The notes beneath the pieces were generated by a model. The model saw only the letters and a program-made list of their open reading frames with translations, made no database searches and was not told the DNA's origin. Positions 1 to 8,281 of a DNA stretch of 60,749 nucleotides are shown in pieces. The position numbers and the translations under genes are program-made. Positions within the stretch are counted from its first letter, which is position 1; each line of letters opens with the position of its first letter. Source of the stretch: Planctomicrobium piriforme (GTDB taxonomy: Bacteria; Planctomycetota; Planctomycetia; Planctomycetales; Planctomycetaceae); assembly GCA_945860955.1 (NCBI GenBank), contig CAMATH010000040.1, positions 1 to 60,749 of the forward strand. The letters are read 5' to 3'.

Positions 1-153
1 ATGAGCAAAGAAGTCTGGAGCGTGCGGTATCCGGTGCAGTCGATCGGCTCGATCTTTCACGTCTCCGGGGCGGCTCCTCCTGGAAGCGACCCGACGGTCC
101 CCAACGACGTGAAGGGCAAGACTCCCACCAAAACCAAAAAGGGTGTGAAGTAG
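1..153 (+). CDS. C-terminal end of a truncated gene, or small hypothetical protein (50 codons)
   Basis: An open frame runs from the first base of the window to a TAG at 151-153. The first codon is ATG, but the window edge cuts here, so it may be an internal Met. The 50 residues have no family signature I recognise. The middle is Gly/Pro/Ser-rich, and the C-terminus is Lys/Thr-rich (KTPTKTKKGVK), like a basic low-complexity tail. Ninety-three bases separate it from the next start. No function is assigned. Confidence 0.4.
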   Translation: MSKEVWSVRYPVQSIGSIFHVSGAAPPGSDPTVPNDVKGKTPTKTKKGVK

Positions 154-246
154 GCGAGCGCTCGGTGTGGCGGATCACTCGCGGTGCCGATTCCCGATCT
201 CCGCCATTTTCACCCGATTGAACAACTCCCTTCCGGGTCGGATTCC

Positions 247-1740
247 ATGCGCATCGCCTTTGGCGGCCTGCTTCACGAAACCAGTACGTTCGCGAAGACC
301 CCCACAACGCTGGCCCACTTCGCCAGTGGCTTCGGGATCTACCGCGGTCCCGAGATTCTCGCGCGGTTTCGCAGTGCGAACATCTGCACCGGCGGGTTCA
401 TCGACCGACTCGAACGAGAAGGCCACGATCTGGTCCCGCTGCTGTGGGCGTTCGCCTACCCCAGCGGGTTGATCGTCGCCGCCGACTACGCGGCGCTCAA
501 AGGGGAATTTCTCGGCCACCTGCGGAGGGAAATCGCCTCTCCGGCGGGAGTCGACGGTGTGCTGCTCGACCTCCACGGCGCGATGGTGGTCGAGGGAATC
601 CCTGACGCTGACGGAGATTTTGTCGCCGCCGTCCGGGAAGTTGTGGGACCCGACCGTCCGATCGTCGTCACTTACGATCTGCATGGAAATCATAGTTCGC
701 CCCGCATGCGGTCGGCGACCGCCTCGATCGGGTTCGACACCTATCCGCACGTCGATATGGCCGAGCGCGGCCGCGAGGCGGCGGAGCTGATTTTGGCGAC
801 CCTCTCGGGAAAGGTCGTACCCGTCACGGCGTTTCGTTCGATCCCCATGTTCTGGAACGCGCCGTGCCAGGTGACTGCGCATCCTCCGATGAACGAGGTG
901 ATCGATCTGCTGCATGCCATCGAGCGGCGGCCGGGGATCCTCACGGCCAGTGTCTCCACCGGATTTCCCTGGGCCGACGTGCCCAACATGGGATCAAGTG
1001 TGTGGGTGACAGCGGATCGCGATCAGGAACTCGCCGACAGGACGGCACAGGAACTCGCCGACTGGATTTGGGAACGCCGGGCGCAGTGGCAGTGCCCCCC
1101 GCTGAGTGTCGTAGCGGCTCTCGACAAAGGGGAATCGCGCGGAAAGTACCCGATCCTACTCGCCGACCACGCCGACAACACGGGAGGTGGTGCGCCAGGG
1201 GATTCGACGGAAGTGTTGCAGACATTTCTTGATCGGGGTTTGAAGGACGCCGCCATTCTGTACATCGTGGATCCCGAGGTGGTCGAACTTGCCCACAGAG
1301 CGGGAATCGGCGCGATTCTGGACACGGAAGTTGGCGGAAAGTCCGATCCGATTCAGGGACCGCCGGTGAAGATGCGGGCGACGGTCCGGGCGCTCTCCCA
1401 GGGGGATTTCACCTACGACGGCCCGATGTATGCGGGCCTGACGGGAAACATGGGACCCTCCTGCTGGATCGAACAGAACGGGGTCCATGTGGTTGTCGTC
1501 ACCGCGACCGAACAGCCGCTGGGGCCAGCCTTCGCGTTGACACTCGGGCTCGACTGCCGCCAGTTGAAGTACATCGCGGTGAAATCCGCTGTCCACTTTC
1601 GTGCGAGCTTTGAACCGTTCGCGGGACTGATCCTGAGTGTCGACGCGCGGGGCACCCACACCCACGATTTTCGGGCACTGAAATATCAGCACCGACCTCG
1701 TCCGATGTACCCGATTGACGACGTCAGGCCGGAAGGGTGA
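247..1740 (+). CDS. M81 family metallopeptidase (MlrC/microcystinase C-like)
   Basis: This 497-residue protein belongs to the MlrC family, an N-terminal DUF1485 metal-binding domain followed by the MlrC C-terminal domain. Family members are zinc enzymes, best known from cleaving linearised microcystin fragments. Visible marks are HETSTF at residues 10-15, a DLHG motif at D108/H110 and a second at D144/H146 (DLHGN), which are the expected metal-site residues, and the Gly-rich segment HADNTGGGAPGDST in the C-terminal half. I chose ATG 247 because MRIAFGGLLHETSTF is the usual start of the family; an in-frame GTG at 184 would add 21 unlikely residues. It has no signal peptide and is probably cytoplasmic. 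Many environmental bacteria without microcystin carry such genes, so the real substrate is unknown. Confidence 0.88.
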   Translation: MRIAFGGLLHETSTFAKTPTTLAHFASGFGIYRGPEILARFRSANICTGGFIDRLEREGHDLVPLLWAFAYPSGLIVAADYAALKGEFLGHLRREIASPAGVDGVLLDLHGAMVVEGIPDADGDFVAAVREVVGPDRPIVVTYDLHGNHSSPRMRSATASIGFDTYPHVDMAERGREAAELILATLSGKVVPVTAFRSIPMFWNAPCQVTAHPPMNEVIDLLHAIERRPGILTASVSTGFPWADVPNMGSSVWVTADRDQELADRTAQELADWIWERRAQWQCPPLSVVAALDKGESRGKYPILLADHADNTGGGAPGDSTEVLQTFLDRGLKDAAILYIVDPEVVELAHRAGIGAILDTEVGGKSDPIQGPPVKMRATVRALSQGDFTYDGPMYAGLTGNMGPSCWIEQNGVHVVVVTATEQPLGPAFALTLGLDCRQLKYIAVKSAVHFRASFEPFAGLILSVDARGTHTHDFRALKYQHRPRPMYPIDDVRPEG

Positions 1741-1808
1741 GTTTGCTTTCTCCATCTGCTACACTTCGCCCCTTTGGTTGTCGACCGTTGGGAATTCGGG
1801 AAAGCGTG

Positions 1809-3989
1809 ATGCCTGAGCAAGATGTGTACCGCGCATGTCACTGTGGCAGCGGCAAGAAGCTGAAGTTCTGCTGTCTCTCCGTGATGGAAGAACTGGGGCG
1901 GGCGGCCGAGCTGGAAGAGCGCGAACAGTTCGAAAAAGTGGTGCCCTATCTTGAGGGGGTTCTCAAGAAGGGGGTCTCCGAACGGTCCGCCCGGACCGGT
2001 GTGCGGCTGACGGTCGCCATCAATCTGATGCGGCTCGGGAACGGCGCGAACGAGGCGATCATTTCGGACCGCATGCGAACTCTCGTCCAGGAGATGTTGA
2101 AAGACACTCCCGACCATCCTGAAGTCCTGGCGCTTGACGCCATGCAGGAGTTGCAGGACAAGGGATACCCGGCGGCGCAGAAGAAATTCTCCCGCATGCT
2201 CCAGAAGATCAATGGACAACAGTCCCCCTGGGGTGCGACGGCGCTCTATGCGTTGGGTGAATACCTGCTGAGAGACGCGCATTCGCTCGCGGGGATCAAG
2301 CACTATTTCCAGTCAGGATTGCAGTCGAACGCCGAAAACCGTGAGGCGTTGTTTGAAGACATCTCGCAACTCACCCGTTCCGGGGGTTTGCTCTATCCCT
2401 TTCGGTTGAATTACCAGTTGCGGCCCATCGCCGGCCTGGGGGCGTTGCAGGCCCAGTTTGAGACCGCCACGAAGCTGGCGGCGATCGGTTGTTTCAGCGA
2501 TGCCGCGAAGGCGTTCGCCCCTGTCGCGCGCGAACGCCGGAACGATTGGCAGGTCTGGTGGAATATGGGGCTGTGTCATGCCTGGGCCGCGGAAGATCCG
2601 TTGGCGGTCATGGCGTTGACGGCGGCGTCCTCCGAGGCGGCGGCTGCCGATCCCGAGACGGCCGCTGATTGTCTCATGCTGGCCCGCCTGCTCGATCAGC
2701 CGGGCGATGACGTCGCCATTGAAACCCTTCAGCACGACTTCACCGTCGGTTCCATGACCCGGATCCTGATGCTGCTGGATGAGTCGAAGCGGCTGAGTCG
2801 GGTCGATGAGAAGCACGATCACGACCATGACAGCGCCACGGCGCATGAGCCACACAATCCCAGCTCGGTCACCTACGCGGTCCTCGACAAACCCCTGCCC
2901 GAGAATCCGGATCCGGACTTCGTCGACTGGCCGAATGTCTGCGGAACGCTCGTGGTGTTTGCGGGTGACGAAAAATCGAATACGCCAGCGAAAGCGCGGC
3001 TGATCGCGATTGGCCGCGAAAACGCGACCGGTTTGATGGCGTATTTGCAGGAGATCGCCTGCGGTGAACTGACGCCGACGGGCGACCTGGAAGTCGACCT
3101 CAAGCTGTTCCCGGAACAGGTGTTGTGTGACCGCAATGCGTTCATCGTCTCGAAATCGCCCTTGGCGAATATGCAGGCCGCCCGCGCCGCCGTCGCCCGC
3201 AAAATCGACCTTTGGTTCCAGCAACCCCAGTCGATATTGAGGGGCCTGACACCGACCGAGGCGGCCAAGGATCCGGAACTGGGAGTTGCACTCCGGGCGG
3301 CGGTGTTGCTGATGGAGGCCTATTTTCACCGCCGGGATCAACTGATCGAGGTCGACGAGATCCGGGAACGACTGGCACTTCCTCCGACTCCGAAATTCAG
3401 CGTCACAGATGAAGAACTGCGGGATCTGGGGCCGCTCTCGTACCGACGGGTCGATTTGACGACTGCGCCGGAAAACGTGGTTCTCAAGTTGTTGCTCGAT
3501 GCGCAGGGGACCGAGTCCCCGATTCTGGTTCCCTGTCTGCGAGAGGTTCCGCGTCGGCCCGCCACGTTCAACGATCCACGCATCACCGAATTCGCCCAAT
3601 TGTCGCTGGTGCGGTTTCTGCAGCGCTACATGCGACTCGAGGAATCGCTCGCGGTGTGTGCCTCGGCGGTCGAACAGGGGCGCAAGGCCAAACAGCCGAT
3701 GCAGTTGCTGGCCACCTGGGAACTCCGATTACTGGTCCAGTTGAATTTCCTGGAACGGCGCGACGAGGCCAAAGAAGTGGGGCTGCGACTCTGGACGCAG
3801 TACATTCCGAAGCTGCCGGAACTTCGCAAGGAGCTGGTCACGGCTTTGCGCACCCAGATTCCGGAAGGACCGTGGCATGCCAGCGATGCGATGATTCCGA
3901 CCGCCGGAACCACCACAGCCGGGGGAATCTGGACGCCGGGCGCGCCGGCGGCGGAAGCTCCGGGCAAGTTGTGGATTCCGGGATCGTAG
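1809..3989 (+). CDS. SEC-C zinc-motif protein with TPR-like helical repeats
   Basis: A 726-residue protein opens with a compact zinc-binding SEC-C motif, CHCGSGKKLKFCC at residues 10-22, the motif found at the C-terminus of SecA and in many helper proteins. The rest is mostly alpha-helical with TPR-like hairpins, for example residues about 40-310 and again near the C-terminus. A His/Asp-rich patch (KHDHDHDSATAHEPH) lies near residues 333-350. The start at ATG 1809 puts the zinc motif at the usual position right after the N-terminus; the longer frame from 1737 would overlap the upstream stop. The C-terminus is Gly/Pro/Ala-rich. The function is unknown; a SEC-C motif hints at protein binding. 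The gene probably follows the MlrC gene as a separate cistron. Confidence 0.75.
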   Translation: MPEQDVYRACHCGSGKKLKFCCLSVMEELGRAAELEEREQFEKVVPYLEGVLKKGVSERSARTGVRLTVAINLMRLGNGANEAIISDRMRTLVQEMLKDTPDHPEVLALDAMQELQDKGYPAAQKKFSRMLQKINGQQSPWGATALYALGEYLLRDAHSLAGIKHYFQSGLQSNAENREALFEDISQLTRSGGLLYPFRLNYQLRPIAGLGALQAQFETATKLAAIGCFSDAAKAFAPVARERRNDWQVWWNMGLCHAWAAEDPLAVMALTAASSEAAAADPETAADCLMLARLLDQPGDDVAIETLQHDFTVGSMTRILMLLDESKRLSRVDEKHDHDHDSATAHEPHNPSSVTYAVLDKPLPENPDPDFVDWPNVCGTLVVFAGDEKSNTPAKARLIAIGRENATGLMAYLQEIACGELTPTGDLEVDLKLFPEQVLCDRNAFIVSKSPLANMQAARAAVARKIDLWFQQPQSILRGLTPTEAAKDPELGVALRAAVLLMEAYFHRRDQLIEVDEIRERLALPPTPKFSVTDEELRDLGPLSYRRVDLTTAPENVVLKLLLDAQGTESPILVPCLREVPRRPATFNDPRITEFAQLSLVRFLQRYMRLEESLAVCASAVEQGRKAKQPMQLLATWELRLLVQLNFLERRDEAKEVGLRLWTQYIPKLPELRKELVTALRTQIPEGPWHASDAMIPTAGTTTAGGIWTPGAPAAEAPGKLWIPGS

Positions 3990-4047
3990 TCTCGCCACGC
4001 TGAAGTGTGGAACCCCCAGTCAGCCGCTCGACAAGTGAGTGTTTCGC

Positions 4048-5532
4048 ATGAGCCAACTTCCCGCGTGGGGCCAGGACGACCTCCCCGAGCCTTTGCCGTT
4101 CAACGTCAAGAATATCTTCAAGACGATTGGCCCGGGAGCGATTCTGCTCGCCGCCTCGATCGGCGGAGGGGAGTGGCTGGTCGGACCGGCGGCCGCTGTG
4201 AAGCACGGTGTGGATATCTTTTGGATCGCGACCACCGCGATCATTCTGCAACTGATTTTCAACCTCGAAGCGATCCGTTACACGCTGTACACGGGTGAGC
4301 CGATGATCACGGGGATCATGCGACTCAAGCCCGGTTCGTCGTTCTGGGGAACGCTCTACACCTTCATCACGATCATTCAGTTGGGAGTCCCCGCGCTGGC
4401 CGTGGGTTGCGCCCCAGTTCTGTTCGCGATGGCGACCCATGGGTTGCCGGGTGAAGGGGGCGAACACAAATGGGTGCTGGTGGCGATCGCCTACGGCGTG
4501 ATGGCGCTCGCTGTCGTCCTGCTGATGTCCGGGGGAAAAATTGAGCGGACGCTGGAACGCCTGTCGTGGGCGATGATCGCGTACATCTTCATTTTTCTGA
4601 TCTTCGTCAACATCTGGTTCGTGCCCCCCGAAAAATCGCTCGAGACATTTCTGGGCTTCTTTAAGTTCGGCACCGCGCCACGGACGGAAGGGGGCAAGAT
4701 CGACATGCTGCTGCTGGCGACGCTGGCGGCGACCGCGGGAGCGGGAGGGATCGGGAACCTGACGATTTCCAACTGGGCGCGCGATAAGGGATTTGGCATG
4801 GGAGGCAAAGTCGGCGCGATTGGCAGCGCGTTCGCCACCGAGACTCATGAGCCTTCCCACGTTGGCAAGGTCTTCCCGCTGACCGAACTCAACATGCGTC
4901 GGTGGGCGACTTGGTGGAAATACGTGCAGATCGACCAGGTCTGGTTATGGGCGGCCGGCTGCTTTTTCGGAATGTTTCTCAACGTCAATCTGGCGCTGGC
5001 GGTGGTCGACCCCAGCGTGCAGATGGATGGAATTGGAGCCGGTGCGTATCAGGCCGACCAGATGGCGAAGCAACTCTGGAGCGGCTTGTGGTATCTGGGG
5101 TTGTTGAACGGCTTCTGGATTCTGTTCTCGACGCATCTGGGCAATACCGACGCGATGGTCCGCAACGTGACCGACATCCTGTGGACTGCCAATTCCCGCG
5201 CCCGGGCCTGGAAGGGAGGGAGCATCACCCGCATCTATTACACCGTCCTGGCGGTGGTCACTCTGTTTGGCGGTGTCGCGCTCTTGTTCGGCAAAGCGAT
5301 GGACCTGTTCAAGTTCCTCGGCTTCATCGCGAACATCGTGCTGGCGGTCGGGGCGATTCAAATGTTGATCGTCAACACCAAACTGCTCCCCAAACCCCTG
5401 CAACCCTCCTGGTGGCGGAAGGGGCTGTTAATTGTCTGCTGCCTGTTCTACACCACGACCACAACTCTGACTCTGTGGCAACAGCTTGGTTTCGACGCGC
5501 AACCGAAAGTGGAACAATCCGAGGACGAGTGA
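4048..5532 (+). CDS. Nramp-like divalent metal transporter family membrane protein
   Basis: A 494-residue integral membrane protein with about eleven hydrophobic segments. The layout resembles the Nramp (SLC11) superfamily: a first helix with a Gly-rich unwinding segment (IGPGAILLAASIGGGEW, near residues 27-43), which corresponds to the Nramp TM1 region. The canonical metal ligands of Nramp proteins, DPGN in TM1 and MPH in TM6, are not present in recognisable form, so manganese or iron transport should not be assumed. An ATG at 4048 is used; the in-frame GTG three codons upstream is a poorer start. The C-terminus is acidic (EQSEDE). Distant Nramp-related families move other cations or are uncharacterised. 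Confidence 0.7.
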   Translation: MSQLPAWGQDDLPEPLPFNVKNIFKTIGPGAILLAASIGGGEWLVGPAAAVKHGVDIFWIATTAIILQLIFNLEAIRYTLYTGEPMITGIMRLKPGSSFWGTLYTFITIIQLGVPALAVGCAPVLFAMATHGLPGEGGEHKWVLVAIAYGVMALAVVLLMSGGKIERTLERLSWAMIAYIFIFLIFVNIWFVPPEKSLETFLGFFKFGTAPRTEGGKIDMLLLATLAATAGAGGIGNLTISNWARDKGFGMGGKVGAIGSAFATETHEPSHVGKVFPLTELNMRRWATWWKYVQIDQVWLWAAGCFFGMFLNVNLALAVVDPSVQMDGIGAGAYQADQMAKQLWSGLWYLGLLNGFWILFSTHLGNTDAMVRNVTDILWTANSRARAWKGGSITRIYYTVLAVVTLFGGVALLFGKAMDLFKFLGFIANIVLAVGAIQMLIVNTKLLPKPLQPSWWRKGLLIVCCLFYTTTTTLTLWQQLGFDAQPKVEQSEDE

Positions 5533-5586
5533 GTTTGGTGGCAAATTTCGCGATTTCGCTGCGAACCCCCGCGTGTGATTCCCGCC

Positions 5587-6270
5587 ATGACAGTCAAAGA
5601 AGTTCTCACACAGCTAAAGTCCCTGGGTAACAAAACCCGCCGCGAACACAACACCAAGGCCGGGGCACCCGAAAACCAGTTCGGCGTGAAGCTGGGCGAC
5701 CTCCGGGTGATCGCCAAGAAGATCAAGACCGATCACGAACTCGCGCTTCAGCTCTGGGAGACCGGCAACGTCGAAGCGCAGCTCCTGGCCACGCTGATCA
5801 TCAAGCCCGGGGCGCTCTCGACGGAGGAACTCGACGCGCTGACGCGTTCCACCACCTGCGCGCAGGTCGCGGACTGGCTCAATGCCTATGTGGTCGCACA
5901 ACATCCAGAGAAAGACACGCTCCGCGTGAAGTGGATGAAGGACAAAAACCACTGGGCGGCCCGCGCGGGTTGGAATCTCACCGCCAGTCGGGTGAACAAG
6001 GGAGGCGACGGTCTCGACCTGGTCGCGTTGCTCGACCGCATTGAAAAGGAGCTGCCGAAAGCCGAACCCGAAGTGCAGTGGACGATGAACAACACGCTCG
6101 GCGCGATTGGGATCAAGCACGCGGAACACCGGGCGCGGGCGATCGCGATCGGGGAGAAGATCGGACTGTACCGCGACTGGCCGGTGTCGAAAGGTTGCAC
6201 TCCGCCGTATGTGCCGGTGTGGGTTGAGGCGATGGTCCAGCGGGTCAAGTCGCACGTCCATGCCACTTGA
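5587..6270 (+). CDS. DNA alkylation repair protein, AlkD-like HEAT-repeat glycosylase
   Basis: A 227-residue soluble protein of the AlkC/AlkD superfamily, which uses HEAT-like helical repeats to bind DNA and excise N3- and N7-alkylated purines. Recognisable features are the N-terminal helices with RREHNTKAGAPENQFGVK, the central AQVADWLNAYV and HWAARAGWNLT segments, and the conserved-looking C-terminal CTPPYVPVWV. Length fits the family (about 210-240). ATG 5587 is chosen over a GTG at 5575. It follows the Nramp-like gene by 54 nt on the same strand. I cannot confirm the catalytic Asp/Trp set by eye, so it may belong to a non-catalytic branch. Confidence 0.8.
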   Translation: MTVKEVLTQLKSLGNKTRREHNTKAGAPENQFGVKLGDLRVIAKKIKTDHELALQLWETGNVEAQLLATLIIKPGALSTEELDALTRSTTCAQVADWLNAYVVAQHPEKDTLRVKWMKDKNHWAARAGWNLTASRVNKGGDGLDLVALLDRIEKELPKAEPEVQWTMNNTLGAIGIKHAEHRARAIAIGEKIGLYRDWPVSKGCTPPYVPVWVEAMVQRVKSHVHAT

Positions 6271-6427
6271 CTTCTCGCGGCTCACACTCCCCGTTATGAT
6301 CCGGCTGTCGCTCCCAGTTGCCCACGAACGCCGCGTGAAGGTCGAGATTTCAGGGCAAAGGAACATGTCGCGTTCTCCGCGGAGATCGCCGACCCCCTGA
6401 ACCGCTCTCATTCCCAAACGAACCACT

Positions 6428-7057
6428 GTGAACATTCGATTGCTCCCCTGGAAAGATTCCCTCGGGAACGCAAGCCGACTGCCGGTCGCGCGCCGTGATT
6501 CGGCCGCTCCGATCTCCGCACGGGAGCTGGCGATTCTCGTTGTGTGCGGCGTCGCATCGGCCCTCGCGGTCACGACACTGGAATTCAAACTCAAGCTCCC
6601 CGGCCACTCGATACTGCGGGCCGTATTTCCGATGGCGTTCGGCTTGGCGCTCGTGCCTCGTGTGGGGGCGGGTACTGTGATGGGCATCGGGGCGGCGACC
6701 GCCTCGATTCTCATGACTATGGCGGGCTGGGGGGAACGGGGACTGGGAGCGGTGACCAGTTTGTATCTCATTGGTCCCTGTCTCGATCTGGCGGTTTGTC
6801 GCGCAAAATCGGGTCGGTGGATTTACCTTTCATTGGTCAGCGCGGGGCTAATGGCCAATCTGGCGGCGATGGCCGTTCAAGTGACCGCGAAGTCCATGGG
6901 CTGGAAAGTTCAGGGAATGGGAAAATCTCTGGCAGAGTGGTTGCCGTGGGCCGCGATCACTTATCCCTTGTGCGGAATTCTCGCCGGCCTGCTGAGCGCG
7001 GTGGTCTGGTTTCGCTGGAATTCGGGGCGTCAACACCCGACGGACGCGCGGTCGTGA
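6428..7057 (+). CDS. Hypothetical membrane protein, ECF S-component-like topology
   Basis: A 209-residue protein starting at GTG 6428, with a polar N-terminus of about 30 residues and then five or six hydrophobic segments (for example AILVVCGVASALAVTTLEF and ITYPLCGILAGLLSAVVW). Size and helix count resemble the substrate-binding S-components of energy-coupling factor transporters, but no substrate motif is recognisable. Its TGA overlaps the GTG start of the next gene by 4 nt (GTGA), so the two are very likely translationally coupled. A ModE-like regulator follows. If it is a transporter part, metal, oxyanion or cofactor uptake would be worth testing. That is inference from context only. Confidence 0.6.
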   Translation: MNIRLLPWKDSLGNASRLPVARRDSAAPISARELAILVVCGVASALAVTTLEFKLKLPGHSILRAVFPMAFGLALVPRVGAGTVMGIGAATASILMTMAGWGERGLGAVTSLYLIGPCLDLAVCRAKSGRWIYLSLVSAGLMANLAAMAVQVTAKSMGWKVQGMGKSLAEWLPWAAITYPLCGILAGLLSAVVWFRWNSGRQHPTDARS

Positions 7058-7761
7058 TCTACGTGGGTCTCGACGATACCGATATGCCCGACACGCCGGG
7101 CACGAACCAGCTCGCGCGGGTTCTGATTCAGCACGTGGCGGACCGATACCGCTGCCGGCATCTGCTGCGCCATCAACTGCTGTTCGACCCCAGGGTGCCG
7201 TACACCAGCAAGAATGGCTCCGCCTCGTTGCTGCTGGAACCGCTGAAAAGTTCGAACGAATCGCTCGAACCGCTGATCGCGTCGTTGCGGGCGCGGATGC
7301 TGGAGTGGTACGTTTCGGGAAGCGACCCGGGGTTGTGCGTGACGAAAACGGTTCCAGAGGAAATCGTGGCGTTTGCGCAACGGTGTCAGCGGGAACTGAT
7401 GACTCGGGGCGAGGCGGAAGAACTCGCCGCTCGGCAGGGGGTGTACCTGGAAGGGCTGGGAGGGACGCGTGGCGGAATGATTGGCGCGCTCGCCGCTGTG
7501 GGACTCGCTTCGACCGGAAACGATGGACGTGTGGTCGTGAACGGAGCGTGGCCCGATGACCTTTCCGGACGTCAACCGGTCGCGCTCTTGGAAGATCGCG
7601 GAGTCGACGTCCGGTGTGCGAAGACCGGAAGGGTGATCACACAGGGCGGTGTGGACGTCGGCAAGCACTTGCGGCCGAATCTTCGAGAGGGGAGGATCGT
7701 CTTGTTCGTCGAGTCGGCGGAGTGGGGTGACGACGAATGGCGGGCGGTCCGCGTCCCCTAA
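7054..7761 (+). CDS. TiaS-like protein (tRNA-Ile2 agmatinylcytidine synthase N-terminal-like domain)
   Basis: A 235-residue protein with the N-terminal signature GLDDTDMPDTPGTNQLA, very like the GIDDTDSP...T motif that opens archaeal TiaS, and further on a GSDPGLCV segment resembling the TiaS pattern GSNPG. TiaS proper has about 420 residues with OB-fold and zinc-ribbon tRNA-binding parts; these are missing here. Bacteria modify the same tRNA position with TilS, so a TiaS-like truncated bacterial protein probably does something else. The start is GTG 7054, overlapping the upstream stop by 4 nt. It ends 26 nt before a ModE-like regulator. The family link is moderately sure; the function is unknown. 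Confidence 0.62.
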   Translation: MIYVGLDDTDMPDTPGTNQLARVLIQHVADRYRCRHLLRHQLLFDPRVPYTSKNGSASLLLEPLKSSNESLEPLIASLRARMLEWYVSGSDPGLCVTKTVPEEIVAFAQRCQRELMTRGEAEELAARQGVYLEGLGGTRGGMIGALAAVGLASTGNDGRVVVNGAWPDDLSGRQPVALLEDRGVDVRCAKTGRVITQGGVDVGKHLRPNLREGRIVLFVESAEWGDDEWRAVRVP

Positions 7762-7787
7762 CCTGCACCCTGTACGAGAGATCTTCC

Positions 7788-8192
7788 ATGCGAACGAAAT
7801 CACCCCCCCGGGCCAGCCAACGGCAGTTGCCGATCCGGCCGCGGGTGAAGCTGTGGTTTGAACTCGACGGTGACCGGGCGTTTTGTCCGGGGGTCTGTCG
7901 GATTCTCGAAGAAGTCGAACGGACCGGTTCCATCAAAGAAGCCGCCGTCGCAATCGATCGCAGCTACCGCTTCGTCTGGGGCAAGATCAAGCAGGTTGAG
8001 AAAGCGCTCGGTTTGCAGCTTGTGGAAACGCGCGTGGGCGGAAGTCAGGAGCAGCGCAGCGCGCTCACCGAAACCGGTCGCGTACTCGTGCGAGAATTCC
8101 TCGAACTCCGCCAGCGGCTGTTCAAAATTGTTGACGAAGAATTCGCCCCCCGATTGCGGCAGGCGGTCGCCAAGGCCCAGGATGCCGGCTGA
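7788..8192 (+). CDS. ModE-type winged helix-turn-helix transcriptional regulator (N-terminal domain only)
   Basis: A 134-residue protein with the LysR-like winged helix of ModE: RTGSIKEAAVAIDRSYRFVW is the HTH, followed by the dimer helix and wing (GGSQEQRSALTETGRVLVREF). Full ModE has two C-terminal molbindin domains for molybdate; these are absent, so this is a stand-alone DNA-binding domain. ATG 7788 is chosen since the N-terminus is basic and fits. It lies 26 nt after the TiaS-like gene and probably regulates this small operon or molybdenum/tungsten-linked genes elsewhere. Only MogA (43271-43831) in this window is also molybdenum-related. Confidence 0.82.
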   Translation: MRTKSPPRASQRQLPIRPRVKLWFELDGDRAFCPGVCRILEEVERTGSIKEAAVAIDRSYRFVWGKIKQVEKALGLQLVETRVGGSQEQRSALTETGRVLVREFLELRQRLFKIVDEEFAPRLRQAVAKAQDAG

Positions 8193-8281
8193 ACCGATCT
8201 GATCCCGTTTTCTGCTTGTTCTCCTTCCCGCCACCCGCGATTCCTCAAATCGCACAGTGATACCATTTGATTCCCCAAGCC

